A DNA stretch of 64,000 nucleotides, taken from Anolis sagrei (Eukaryota > Chordata > Lepidosauria > Squamata > Anolidae). Every line of letters starts with the position of its first letter. The stretch's first letter is position 1. Below the pieces are notes generated by a model. It saw only the letters and a list, made by a program, of their open reading frames with translations. It did not search any database and was not told where the DNA came from. This document shows positions 47,601-55,219 of this stretch, in pieces. The translations under genes were made by a program, and so were the position numbers. The stretch is from the NCBI RefSeq assembly GCF_037176765.1, contig NC_090034.1, positions 19,166,375 through 19,230,374 of the forward strand, read 5' to 3'.

Positions 47601-49048
47601 TCACATTCCTTGCCATTTAAGATTAAACTCTGAGCTAGAATCCTGATGGACTGGAAGGAAACATAAATTTTTGAAAACTTTGTTTCTCACTCTACCGAGA
47701 ACCTTTATGAGTCCTGAGTCCCCCTAGGGGTTGAGAAGGTCGGGGTAAAAATGTTCTAAATAAATAAATAAATATGTTGCTTTTCTTTTTCTCCATAACG
47801 TCCCTATTTTTTATTTACTTTTACAAAGTCCAGAAAAATTCCCAGAAATAAGAGCCCCACAGTTCAGATTCCTGAGCTAGAGGAGGAGTCTTTGTACAGA
47901 ACATAGGACTAGATGAATACAATAAAAACCAGCCTCCTCCCAATCTAAATCTTTATTTGAAATCTTGGAATTTACTGACATTGGATAAAAATGAACAAAT
48001 ATACCCCACAGCAATTTAGTGGAGCCCCTGGTGGTGCAATGGGTCAAACCCTTGTACCAACAGGACTGCAGACCAAAAGACCACAGTTCGAATCCAGGGA
48101 GCAGGATGAGCTCCCATCTGTCAGCTCCAGCTTCCCATGTGGGGACATGAGAGATGCCTTTCACAAGGATGGTAAAACATCAAACATCTGGGCACCTCCT
48201 GGGCAACGTCCTTGCAGATGACCAATTCTCTCACACCAAAAACGACTTGCAGTTTCTCAAGCCGCTCCTGACACACACAAAAATAGCAATTGAGTAAAGA
48301 ATCGGCTGGGAAATGCCTCCCCCCCCCCCCCCCGAAACAAGCCCATAAGCTGGCTCTTTAGCAGCATCTTTCATTTCATTAATGAACTGACTTAATTCTT
48401 GAATTAAGTTAATTCTGGAAGTTTGACTTAAATCAATCAAGTTGAAAAATAGATGTCATTAAGTATCTCCTTTTGGTGACAGAATTTCTAAGAAAATTGA
48501 AAACTTAATTGATATCAGTTAGTTCCTATCACTGGATTACAGCATCAGTCTTTCCATCATTTAGTTACATTACTGGAATTTAGAGGAGGGAGACAGGAGT
48601 GAATTTTCTAGGGGAAGGACTATCAATTCAACTCAGTTTCTCAAAACAAATTCTTTTTCATTCAAGCATTCATTGAACAAGAGTTGTGCTGGAAGACCAA
48701 GAAATCCCTAGAGTGGTATTCTCTCTGGTAAAAAAAGTAGCAATTTATTTTCTTGTGATTTTCCTTTTACATGGGAGCCCTGTGCCCCCATGAAAAAGGG
48801 GACTGTCTGCAAATACAAGTATTCCAATGTCTGAAATTGAAGCGTTTCAGATTAGGGATACTCAACCTGTAATACAATTGGCATTTATGATGAAGGGTTT
48901 GCCCCTTTTTAAAAATAAGTATATTCTAGTGAAAAGTCTTCTAATGATAGTATTTAATTTTGAATATCTTGCTTTTGCTTCACAGGAGCTATGGAAGATT
49001 ACTGCTGACAAGATCTGTGAAAGGTGCACCGCTGCACAGCCTTTGTGA
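33578..49048 (+). CDS. METTL22: METTL22, methyltransferase-like 22 (10 or 11 coding exons)
   Basis: Certain coding exons: 38106-38211, 38717-39070, 40213-40253, 40339-40483, 40661-40732, 41974-42027, 42180-42260, 44070-44172, 46519-46687, 48986-49048. All junctions are GT-AG and the frame is 1188 nt, 395 residues (human about 404). Seen: N-terminal FRSDTVLSDVHL and a low-complexity acidic linker (about 60-150), then a Rossmann-type methyltransferase domain with motif I (E193-L-G-G-G-M-G199), the acidic D216 expected to hold the SAM ribose, and D284-V-F-Y287, the DxxY signature of the METTL21-like (family 16) lysine methyltransferases. Known: human METTL22 methylates a lysine of KIN/Kin17. An in-frame ATG in exon 1 (33578-33606) joins exon 2 (from 38057) without a stop and could add 26 residues; the gene start given here includes that exon. 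Intron 4 is only 85 bp. All required motifs are present and nothing suggests a pseudogene. Confidence 0.95.
33607..34599. other. METTL22 intron 1, 5' part
   Basis: No repeat family recognised in most of it; a 15-base G run near 34126-34140, a TA run near 34169-34184 and a pyrimidine-rich stretch at 34360-34590. Confidence 0.5.
34600..35238 (-). mobile_element. CR1 LINE, 3' 640 bp
   Basis: Begins TAGAGTTGGAAGAGACC, includes the reverse of SLPRSVVEAPSLEAF and QKRMLRRDMM coding, and runs to the GCCAATGAG...CATGATGTG-type segment. A (CCCCCC) expansion near 34680 disrupts it. Confidence 0.92.
35395..35935. mobile_element. Cluster of nested family-C MITEs
   Basis: An outer copy (35395-35461 and 35614-35688) is split by a variant copy (about 35462-35613, CTTCCACACAGCC to GGCTGTGTGGAAGGGGCC-type ends). 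Further variant copies fill 35700-35930, one of them apparently inside another. Confidence 0.8.
36226..36360. mobile_element. Family-A MITE, left half
   Basis: TGCAATGTAGAATTAAATCAG, AACTGCCATGGGTCAGTGC and AAAGAGTGCTGGATCC. Confidence 0.78.
36568..36710 (-). mobile_element. (AAT)n and L2-like 3' tail
   Basis: AAT triplets, then TTTATTTATACCCTGCCACC and GAGGGACTCGGGATGGC. Confidence 0.78.
36748..36897. mobile_element. Family-C-like MITE, degenerate
   Basis: TAGATTATATGACAGTGGAG and ATAATCCAGTTCAAAGCAGG. Confidence 0.65.
37345..37495 (+). mobile_element. tRNA-derived SINE of a third type, old
   Basis: GATGTAGTGGTTTAGAGTG, CAAGTTCAAGTGTCGAC and TCAGCCAGTCACCCTCAG resemble a CORE/MIR-like SINE head. 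Weak. Confidence 0.5.
37532..37800 (-). mobile_element. Two L2-like 3' tails
   Basis: One at 37532-37630 (TTCCGCCCTTCTCACTCCG) and a second from 37631 (TATATCCCACTCTTCTCACC), followed by short AGTACAAT direct repeats. Confidence 0.75.
38057..38211 (+). CDS. METTL22: METTL22 exon 2 (conserved start at 38106)
   Basis: The acceptor is TAATTACAG and the donor CCAG|GTAAGG. The ATG at 38106 has G at -3 and +4 and opens MDDMTFRSDTVLSDVHL, matching the conserved METTL22 N-terminus. If exon 1 is coding, 38057-38105 adds 16 residues upstream of it. Confidence 0.92.
38650..38690. repeat. (AAT)n in METTL22 intron 2
   Basis: Nine AAT triplets. Confidence 0.85.
38717..39070 (+). CDS. METTL22: METTL22 exon 3
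   Basis: This is the longest exon, 354 nt. It encodes FLSQFRLLW followed by an acidic, Glu/Asp-rich linker ending in DEDGDLEVVRRP and GDVIKI; the linker differs most from the human protein. Confidence 0.93.
39393..39507. mobile_element. Family-E hAT-type MITE in METTL22 intron 3
   Basis: CAGTGGTTCTCAACCTTTGG to AGTTGAGAACCACTG; Charlie-like ends. Confidence 0.85.
39508..39598 (+). mobile_element. Old tRNA-derived SINE head
   Basis: TAGTGGTTTGAACATTGGAC, CAGGGTCCAATTCCATGTC and CATGGAAACCCATTGG. Confidence 0.55.
39600..40024 (+). mobile_element. L2 LINE 3' end in METTL22 intron 3
   Basis: CAGGGGAGGCCCTGCTCTCG, GAGACAGGGCCTTCTCAG and CTATGGAACTCTCTCCCC correspond to the L2 C-terminus. The tail AGTTCCCTTCGGGATTGAG ends in (ATAA)n. 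Confidence 0.88.
40213..40253 (+). CDS. METTL22: METTL22 exon 4
   Basis: This 41-nt exon encodes EHTMATPLEDVGKQ, identical in pattern to the human protein. It is followed by an intron of only 85 bp. Confidence 0.92.
40339..40483 (+). CDS. METTL22: METTL22 exon 5 (SAM-binding motif I)
   Basis: It encodes VWRGAFLLSDFIL, then VLELGGGMGI (motif I of seven-beta-strand methyltransferases) and TVYCT. The donor is ACAG|GTACCT. Confidence 0.94.
40661..40732 (+). CDS. METTL22: METTL22 exon 6
   Basis: It encodes DIGEDLLDMCERNIALNKHF. The leading Asp, split across the junction, is the expected SAM ribose ligand. Confidence 0.93.
40805..40970 (+). mobile_element. Old tRNA-derived SINE in METTL22 intron 6
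   Basis: GCATGGTGGTTTGAGTGTG and CCATAAGTTGGAAACAACTGG, ending in an AACAAC-like tail. Confidence 0.65.
41078..41302 (-). mobile_element. LINE 3' fragment in METTL22 intron 6
   Basis: The minus strand encodes YRLCSGITRCRANLKKW, CKCGEKQTTDHLLQCNLS and MEDLLTATPEALQVA, the same family as 59675-60745. Confidence 0.88.
41510..41617. mobile_element. Family-C-like MITE, degenerate
   Basis: CACTGGCATATAATGCAGTTTG and TATTATATGATAATGTAGATG. Confidence 0.6.
41766..41834 (+). mobile_element. CR1 tail, 69 bp
   Basis: TTGGCAGGGGGTTGGACTGG through ATTCTATGATTCTATGA, nearly consensus; a very short 5'-truncated insertion. Confidence 0.93.
41974..42027 (+). CDS. METTL22: METTL22 exon 7
   Basis: This 54-nt exon encodes VRVLDWLQNDFFA, the beta strand and loop after motif II. 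Intron 7 is only 152 bp. Confidence 0.92.
42180..42260 (+). CDS. METTL22: METTL22 exon 8
   Basis: It encodes YSWSEEEIAELHDFTTVIVAAD. The final Asp starts the DVFY active-site signature, which is completed in exon 9. Confidence 0.93.
42262..42920. other. METTL22 intron 8, 5' part
   Basis: No repeat recognised; nothing coding. Confidence 0.4.
42925..43965 (+). mobile_element. Penelope-like retroelement fossil with inverted arms, METTL22 intron 8
   Basis: The right half (about 43450-43965, plus strand) encodes a GIY-YIG-type endonuclease region (GVYRIPCSC, then RMKEHERHCRLSQPEKSAIAEH) as in Penelope elements. The left half (42925-43440) is in the opposite sense and matches the element's tail, including AGAAGCATTCTCTCCTGATG. 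The inverted layout is common in this group. Old and broken. Confidence 0.85.
44070..44172 (+). CDS. METTL22: METTL22 exon 9
   Basis: It encodes VFYDDDLTDAFFRTLYRI and IYLSIEKR, finishing the DxxY motif. The acceptor is CTTCTGCAG. Confidence 0.93.
44173..44720. other. METTL22 intron 9, 5' part
   Basis: No repeat or coding signal recognised. Confidence 0.4.
44724..44890 (-). mobile_element. Old CR1 fragment
   Basis: TATAGAGTTGGAAAGTTCTCC and AATAAGCCTCCAAAGAAAGAG follow the reverse CR1 order. Confidence 0.7.
45235..45492 (+). mobile_element. Outer CR1, left part of a nest
   Basis: CTGTGCCCAATTTTGGGC through GCTGCTCTGGAGACG; it continues at 46004. Confidence 0.82.
45493..45530 (-). mobile_element. 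L2-like tail, left part
   Basis: ATTTATTTATTTATTGC...ATACTGCTTTTATA; continues at about 45940 with TTCTCACCCCGGGGGACTC. Confidence 0.75.
45531..45940 (+). mobile_element. tRNA-derived SINE (Squam-like) inside the L2 tail
   Basis: GGTGGTGCAGCGGGATAAAC head, GGCAGTTCGAATCTGGG as B box, and the TTAATATCAAGTGGAAACC 3' end. Interrupted by a CR1 tail at 45648-45722. Confidence 0.88.
45648..45722 (+). mobile_element. CR1 tail inserted in the SINE
   Basis: TTGACAGGGGGTTGGACTGG to ATTCTATAATTTTATGA. SINE sequence CCCCAGCTT is on its left and CACCTAGCAGTTCG on its right. Confidence 0.85.
46004..46262 (+). mobile_element. Outer CR1, right part of the nest
   Basis: GACTAGGACTCAATAGAACC continues the coding order broken at 45492, then GGAGATTCCACCTGAATG and GTGATTCTATGATTC. 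Confidence 0.85.
46300..46402 (+). mobile_element. CR1 tail, old
   Basis: TGTCGGGTGGGATCGGATGG and TTGGATTCTATGATTCTAC. Confidence 0.7.
46519..46687 (+). CDS. METTL22: METTL22 exon 10
   Basis: It encodes LNFTLRHMDVACEAYSHF and SFPQRFVYERVEQL, the conserved C-terminal half of the domain. The acceptor is TTTTCCCCAG. Confidence 0.94.
47000..47266 (+). mobile_element. Sauria SINE in METTL22 intron 10
   Basis: GGAGCCCCCAGTGGTACAATG, AGCAATTCGAATTCAGGG (B box), CCCATGCGGGGACATGAGAG and BovB-like GTGCCTGACACACAAAAAA. Confidence 0.88.
47528..47544. repeat. Poly-C run
   Basis: About 17 C residues. Confidence 0.85.
47568..47624. repeat. Perfect 25-bp inverted repeat with 7-base loop
   Basis: Left arm 47568-47592, loop GTTAATG, right arm 47600-47624; all 25 pairs match. 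It fits none of the MITE families here. Confidence 0.95.
47700..47773 (+). mobile_element. L2-like 3' tail
   Basis: GAGTCCCCCTAGGGGTTGAG followed by (AAAT)n. Confidence 0.8.
48022..48290 (+). mobile_element. Sauria SINE in METTL22 intron 10
   Basis: GGAGCCCCTGGTGGTGCAATG, CACAGTTCGAATCCAGGG and CAAGCCGCTCCTGACACAC. Less changed than the copy at 47000. Confidence 0.9.
48318..48333. repeat. Poly-C run
   Basis: About 15 C residues. Confidence 0.85.
48340..48985. other. METTL22 intron 10, 3' part
   Basis: AT-rich, no repeat recognised. Confidence 0.4.
48986..49048 (+). CDS. METTL22: METTL22 exon 11 and stop
   Basis: It encodes ELWKITADKICERC and eight more residues up to TGA at 49046-49048. 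ELWKI matches the family; the last ten or so residues are longer than and unlike the human end. Confidence 0.9.
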   Translation, partial: ELWKITADKICERCTAAQPL

Positions 49049-49365
49049 GAGACTACAACAGAATGGCATGGCTTTTTCTGCAGAAGCGTTTCCCTCTCAA
49101 GTCCTCTCCAAAAGAAACCACTTGCGAGGCAGGAGGGAAGACAATGTTCTCTGGTGAGTGTCAAAGAATGATTAAAGATATCGGTTGCAGCAGAGGCTCC
49201 TTCAGCATGATTTGTGAGCTGGAGCTGCTCGAGTTATGTTCCGGAAGATGGGCGGCTTGGGATATGCAGCATTAAGGGCAGTCAGGAAAACAGGACCCCA
49301 GTGAGCAGCATTTCATGCCCATTGTGCCAATCACAGTATTATAATAAAGAGGCTTTGGATGCCTG
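49049..49365 (+). terminator. METTL22: METTL22 3' untranslated region with poly(A) signal
   Basis: The first AATAAA after the stop lies at 49343-49348, giving an expected cleavage site near 49365. The end is inferred; no transcript data were available. Confidence 0.55.
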
Positions 49366-50130
49366 TACTGCAGCACAGATAGGTTTCCATGGATCGCATC
49401 AATCACATCTTCTGCGTTCGACGTGGGACGTGAGCTTTGGTCCACGATGAATATTTGTGCCGGAAGTGGATGCAATTACAGTGCTAAATACTGGGAACAC
49501 TTTGCTGCTACAAGATAAGCTCTATCACGACCCTATCATTGGGTTATCTGGAAGTGAGAGTGTGTGACCCTCCTAAGGTCAGCATGTCCTAACAGATTTT
49601 TAAAGAAGATCAAGCCAAGGATTGCTGTGTTTTATGTAGTTTGACAGATTTTTAAATGGATTTTTAAATGGTTTGAATGGTTTTCTTGAACTATTTATTT
49701 TAATAAGTCATGTGTTTAATTCTATTTTAATTTTTGTGTGCTTTGGATTTTAATTTTTACAGTTCAGACAATTCCGGATTTTGGGGTATTTCAAATTTTA
49801 GAATTCCGGATAAGGGAACGTGTCTTGTAAACTCTGGGACTCTAGTAATTTTCATCAAATTCTGGTCCCAGAATTTTTGTACCATTGAAAACTTACCTCT
49901 AGATGTCACTATAACTGAAGATTGTTAACAGTAAAGATGAATTAAATTATTTTTTTAATTACACAGATACCTGTATTTAAAAAACTAGAACAAGATTATA
50001 TAAAATATGCAAAATCCAATAATAAAACATATCAGTTTTAACCAATCAAACAATAGCAATCTGTTCCATATTATCTCCATCACAAGCCACTGTCAACACC
50101 TTTTAAAATGCTTATTTTTTTATTTATTTA
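49366..50130. other. Downstream of METTL22, no gene
   Basis: AT-rich sequence. 50111-50130 (TATTTATTTA) is the edge of an L2 tail that resumes after a Helitron. Confidence 0.5.
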
Positions 50131-51028
50131 CTAGCCGTCCCCTGCCACGCATTTCTGTGGCCCAGTCTGGTGATCTGGAAAATAAAGTAATGTGAAAGTG
50201 TTGGTTTGTAATATATGTAATTTCTTTATGCTTGTGGGCAAACAGTATTTCTTGCAGTTTCTTTATCACTGTTGATATAGCGATTGCCTGGTTTGCCTAC
50301 TCTGGAACATGCAATATATCATTGTCCTTCTTTAGGGGCCCCTTTCAAATCTATGATACTATATCTGTGTGTGTGTGAATCATATATATCTATATCTGTG
50401 GCTGGATGGCTCTTTGTCAGGAAAGCTTTGATTACATTTTCCTGCCCTGGTGAAAGCAGTTGGACTGGATGGCTTTAAGTATTTTCTGTTGGTCATGGGG
50501 GTTCTGTGTGGGAAGTTTGCCCCAATTATGTTGTTCGTGGGGTTCAGAATGCTCTTTGATTGTAGGTGAACTATAAATCCCAGTAACTACAACTCCCAAA
50601 TGTCAAGGTCTATTTCCCCCCAGACTCCACCTGTGTTCACATTTGGACATATGGAGTTTTCATACCAAGTTTGTTCCAGATCCATCATTGTTTGAGTCCA
50701 CAGCACTCTCTGGATGTAGGTGAACTACAACTCCAAAACTCAAGATCAATGCCCACCAAACCCTTCTAGTGTTTTCTGTTAGTCATGGGAGTCCTGTGTG
50801 CCACGTTTGATTCAGTTACATAGTTGGTGGAGTTAAGAATGCTCTTTGATTGTAGGTGAACTATACATCCCAGCAACTACAACTCCCAAATGACAAAATC
50901 AATTTTTTTAGTGATAGTCACTCATTGTCCTGATAGGTGTCTTGTGTCCAAATTTGGTGTCAATTCGTCCAGTGGTTTTTGAGTTATGTTAATCCCACAA
51001 GCGAACATTACATTTTTATTTATATAGA
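50131..51028 (-). mobile_element. Non-autonomous Helitron, 898 bp, mosaic interior
   Basis: Minus-strand ends TCTATATAAATAAAAATG and CTAG, between A (50130) and T (51029). The hairpin GCCAC/GTGGC is at 50144-50161. The interior holds a CR1 tail piece (50397-50482) and then 50483-50909, matching the interior of the hAT-like elements in reverse. Confidence 0.85.
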
Positions 51029-51150
51029 TTTATACCCCGTCCATTCTCGACCTCCGAAGAGGGACTCAGGATGGTTACTAACAGGCAGCAATTAGATGCC
51101 CACACAATATAAACACATAATAAAACACAATCAGATACCTAAAAACAGTA
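51029..51150 (-). mobile_element. L2-like 3' tail, right part
   Basis: TTATACCCCGTCCATTCTCG and GAGGGACTCAGGATGG; continues the TTTA run left of the Helitron. Confidence 0.8.
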
Positions 51151-51374
51151 TCAATATACATTAAAACAATTCGCCAGGTTAAAAACATAATCCAAATTGG
51201 TCCAAATTGCTTCTATTGTTGATTGATTTGCTGAAATCTGACAAACAGTCACAAGTTATAAATAATGTTAGCTGAGACTGACTATAAAGTAAAATTATTT
51301 AAATGGCCTTCAAAAAGTTAATAAGAAATAAGAGATGGGTATATGGGGAGAAAGTGTACCCCCCATAACCATTG

Positions 51375-51780
51375 AATTATAGAATTATAGAGTTGGAAGA
51401 GACCTTGTGGGCCATCCAGTCCAACCCCCTGCCAAGAAGCAGGAAAATCGCATTGAAGCATACCCGACAGATGGCCATCCAGCCTTTGTTTAAAAGCCAC
51501 CAAAGAAGGAGCCTCCACCACACCATGGGACAGAGAGTTCCACTGCTGAACAACTCTCACAGTTAGGAAGTCTTTCCTAATGTTTAGGAATGTCCTGCAA
51601 TGTTTAATGACCTGCAATTTGAAGCCATTGTTTGCAACCTAGTCTCCAGAGCAGCAGAAAACAAGCTTGCTCCCTCTGACTTCCCCTCACATCTTGATAC
51701 ATGTCCTTCATCATACCTCCTCTCAGCCTTTTCTTCGGCAGGCTAAACATGCCCATTGCATTACCCCAATCACAACTCAT
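51375..51780 (-). mobile_element. CR1 LINE 3' part
   Basis: TAGAGTTGGAAGAGACCTTG to CAGGCTAAACATGCCCA; the reverse encodes NSLSHGVVEAPSLVAFKQRL. Confidence 0.92.
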
Positions 51781-51903
51781 GATCATTCTCATAGGACCTT
51801 TTGGATGTTCCGACCACTATATGATGAAGTGATAGATTTTTGAATCGAAAAACTATGCTTCATGACCACACAACATATAGTCAAGATGGTAAAAAGTATT
51901 AAT

Positions 51904-52030
51904 GCAGTGGTTCTCAACCTGTGGGTCTCCAGATGTTTTGGCTTTCAACTCCCAGAAATCCTAATTGGCTGGGATTTCTGGGAGTTGTAAGCCAAAACAC
52001 TTGGGGATCCCCAGGTTTAGAGCCACTATA
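51904..52030. mobile_element. Family-E hAT-type MITE
   Basis: CAGTGGTTCTCAACCTGTGG; foldback core CAACTCCCAGAAATCC / GGATTTCTGGGAGTTG; decayed right end. Confidence 0.85.
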
Positions 52031-52441
52031 GTAATTAGAAACGCACAAGCTAGGAGAGACTGCAATGGGTTGCTTTTACCTGAGCTGACTAAGAAGGATC
52101 ATAGTTTGCTTCCCCACTGACTCATTTTAATGCAATTTACTGTATTACCTCTATTTAAGACATACTTTCCCCACATATAAACATTTCTAAAAATGGGGTG
52201 TATCTTCATATTTTGTCGGTGGTGGCACTGCAATTATTGTGCGTCTTACAATCAATAGCACCTCCGAATAAAAAAAAAAAAGGTAACTTTTGCATTTTCA
52301 ATTCAGTTTGCAGTAATTGAAGTAAGGAAAGCACAAAGGAGGAAAGTGGGAGGAGAGAGGAAAAACCAGGACATTTTAACCACAACAAGAAAAATGGAAT
52401 TGCAAAGAATTAATGGAGTGATTCCTTGCCATATCAGGATG

Positions 52442-53159
52442 CAGTGTTTCTCAACCTTCCTAATGCCGCGACCCCTTAATACAGATCCTCATGTTGTGGT
52501 GACCCCCAACCATAATATTATTTTCGTTGTTGCTTCATAACTGAAAATTTGCTACTATTACGAATTGTAATGTAAATATCTAATATGCATTCACTGGACC
52601 AAATTTGGCACAAATACCCAATACACCCAAATTTGAATACTAGTGGGGTTGGGCGAGGGGTTGATTTTGTCAATTGGGAGTTGTAGTTGCTGGGATTTAT
52701 AGTTTACCTAAAATCAAAGAGCATTCCGAACTCCACCAACAATGGAATTTAACCAAACTTGGCACACAGAAGTCCCACGACCAACAGAAAATACTGGCAG
52801 GGTTTGGTGGGCACTGACCTTGAGTTTGGGAGTTGTAGTTCACCTAGATCCAGAGAGCACTGTGGACTCAAACAATGATGGATCTGGACCTAACTTGGCA
52901 CAAATACTCAATATGCCCAAATGTGGCATTTGGGGAAAATAGATCTTGACATTTGGGAGTTGTAGTTGCTGGGATTTATAGTTCACCTACCATCAAAGAG
53001 CATTCTGAACCCCATCAATGATAGAATTGGCCCAAACTTTCCACTCAGAACCCCCATGACCAACACAACATACTGTGTTTTCTGATGGTGTTTGGCGACC
53101 CCTCTAACACCCCCTTGCGACCCCCTCAGGGGTCCCGACCCCCAGGTTGAGAACCACTG
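52442..53159 (+). mobile_element. Non-autonomous hAT (Charlie-like) element, complete
   Basis: CAGTGTTTCTCAACCTTCC to CAGGTTGAGAACCACTG; the best-preserved copy of this family here. No transposase frame. Confidence 0.88.
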
Positions 53160-53169
53160 GGATAGAGGG

Positions 53170-53735
53170 AGAGTATGTTATCCTTAAACATATTTTGCAG
53201 GGAGAAGGAGATCTCTTCTCTTACTACTCCATTATGCCATGGATTGCCAGCAAAAAAAGCATAGACAAAAGTGTTCAGAGAGGTAATTACGCATTCGGTT
53301 TGGCTTTTGCCAGTGAATAGGTTTCCAACAATGTTTCCCTCCGAAGAGATTTGAGTGCATGGTCAATTTCAAAAGAACAAAGCAAAGCTGTTAGACAAAA
53401 CAGTACAAGAACTTCCAATACAAAAGAGAAATTGTGAAGGGGGATGTCTGGAGAATTACAGAAAAGCAAGAAGAAATCAATATCGGCATAGCCTGTATGG
53501 GCAAACAAAAGGAGCAGTCCAAATCTCTTTAGGTGGAAAGCCGGATTTAATGGTTTGCTTTCTGCTGCAGGCATCTTCTGTCTTCCGAAGCACACCCGAT
53601 AAATTCCAGTTCTCTTCCCGTTTGCCTTAATTTGTTCAAACATATTTTTTCACATGGTGAAATTCACTATAACCTATGTTTACAATTCAGACCTATACTT
53701 GGGAGAAAGACTGGGTAGTAATTCATTAAATAAAC
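53170..53735. other. No gene recognised
   Basis: Overlapping frames of 118 and 91 codons at 53287-53643 have no family resemblance. Confidence 0.4.
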
Positions 53736-53737
53736 TA

Positions 53738-53822
53738 TTAATTAGGCAGTTTTCAGCTTGTCAATATCTTCAAATTGGGGTGCTGAGGACTAGATACAGT
53801 ATTGCAGGTGATACCCGACCAA
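53738..53822 (-). mobile_element. Outer CR1, part left of a SINE
   Basis: TTCAGCTTGTCAATATCTTC to GGTGATACCCGACCAAA; continues at 55038. Confidence 0.75.
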
Positions 53823-53992
53823 AATGGAGCCCCCAGAGGCGCAGTGGGTTAAACCACTGAGCTGCTAAACTTGTTGACCGAAAGGCCGCAGGTTCGAATC
53901 CGGGGAGCGGCGTGAGCTTCCGCTGTCAGCCCCAGCTTCTGCCAACCTAGCAGTTAGAAAACATGCAAATGTGAGTAGGTCAATAGGTACTG
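53823..53992 (+). mobile_element. Squam-like SINE, 5' half
   Basis: GGAGCCCCCAGAGGCGCAGTGG, AGGTTCGAATCCGGGGAG (good B box) and GTGAGTAGGTCAATAGGTACT. Split by an L2; resumes at 54864. Confidence 0.9.
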
Positions 53993-54863
53993 TTGTTTAA
54001 CATCTATATGAAACCACTGGGTGAGATCATCCGGAGTTTTGGAGTTTGATGCCATCTGTATGCAGATGACGTCCAACTCATTTCCACCAGATGCTAAGGA
54101 AGCTGTCCAAGTCCCGAACCAGTGCCTGGCTGCTGTGACAGTGGTCCACACACTCGTTACATCTAGGATAGACTAATGCAACACACTCTACGTGGCATTG
54201 CCTTTGAAGACTGCTTGGAAGCTTCAAATAGTCCAACGAGAGGCAGCCAGGTTAATAACTGGGGCAGCATACAGGGAGCATACAACTCCCATGTTACGCC
54301 AGCTCCACTGGCTGCCAGTTTGCTACCGGGCACAATTCAAAGTGCTGGCTTTGGCCTATAAAGCCCTAAATGGCACCGTCCCAATTTTCCTGTCTGAATG
54401 CATCTTCCCCCTATGAAACATCACAGAGATTAAGATCCTCCGGGGAGGCCCTGCTTTCCGTCCCGCCATTGTCACAGGCGCGATTGGTGGGGATGAGAGA
54501 CAGGGCCTTCTCGGTGATTGCTCCCTGGCTATGGAACTCCCTTTCTGGTGAGATCAGGTCGGCCCCCTCTCTCCTGTCCTTTAGAAGGATGGTAAAAACT
54601 TGGCTATGGGACCAAACTTTTGGGACAGGGCAATAAAGCAGCAATAGGAAAGATTACCAGGCCAATTAGATTTGACGCTGATGACTAGGATGGTTTTAAA
54701 TGGTGTAGTTTAATATTGAGATAAATGTTTTTATTGTTTATGTATGTGTATATGAATTTGTGTCCCGGCATTAAATGTTTGCCGTATATATGCTGTGCTG
54801 CGCCCTGAGTCCCCTTTGGGGTGAGAAGGGCGGAATATAAATGTTTTAAATAAATAAATAAAT
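53993..54863 (+). mobile_element. L2 LINE, 3' 870 bp, inserted in the SINE
   Basis: Decayed frames give LFNIYMKPLGEIIR, LQIVQREAARLITGAAY, RQLHWLPVCYRAQFKVLALA and LSGEIRSAPSLLSFRRM, typical of L2 reverse transcriptase. The 3' end is CTGAGTCCCCTTTGGGGTG plus (AAAT)n. Confidence 0.9.
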
Positions 54864-55037
54864 ACTTCTCTAGCAGGAAAGTAACGGTGCTCCATGCACT
54901 CATGCTGACCATATGACCTTGGAGGTGTCTACGTTCAGCAACAGCTCTTCGACTTAAAAATGAAGATGAGTACCAACCCTCAGACAGACACGACTGGACT
55001 TAATGTCAGGGGAAAACCTTTAACCTTACCTTTAGTA
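54864..55037 (+). mobile_element. Squam-like SINE, 3' half
   Basis: CAGGAAAGTAACGGTGCTCC, CCATATGACCTTGGAGGTG and GACTTAATGTCAGGGGAAAACC. Confidence 0.9.
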
Positions 55038-55215
55038 CCTGACCAAAGCTGAACAAATAGGATGCTAGATTCCTACTAATGCAGCCTAGAATTGCATTGG
55101 TCTTTTTTGCGGCTGCATCACACTGTTGGCTCATGTTCGGCTTGTGGTCTACTAAGACTCCTAGATCCCTTTCACACAGACTGTTGTAAAACTAGGTGTT
55201 CCCCCATCCTAGTAG
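55038..55215 (-). mobile_element. Outer CR1, part right of the SINE
   Basis: ACCTGACCAAAGCTGAAC, GCATTGGTCTTTTTTGC and CTAAGACTCCTAGATCCC in CR1 order. The copy at 53738 ends in ACCCGACCAAA, giving an 11-bp duplication around the SINE. Confidence 0.82.
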
Positions 55216-55219
55216 ACCT

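Noticed and set aside
53287-53643. 118-codon minus-strand frame as a host gene
   Set aside because: No domain, no splice support, and an equally open opposite strand; composition alone explains it.
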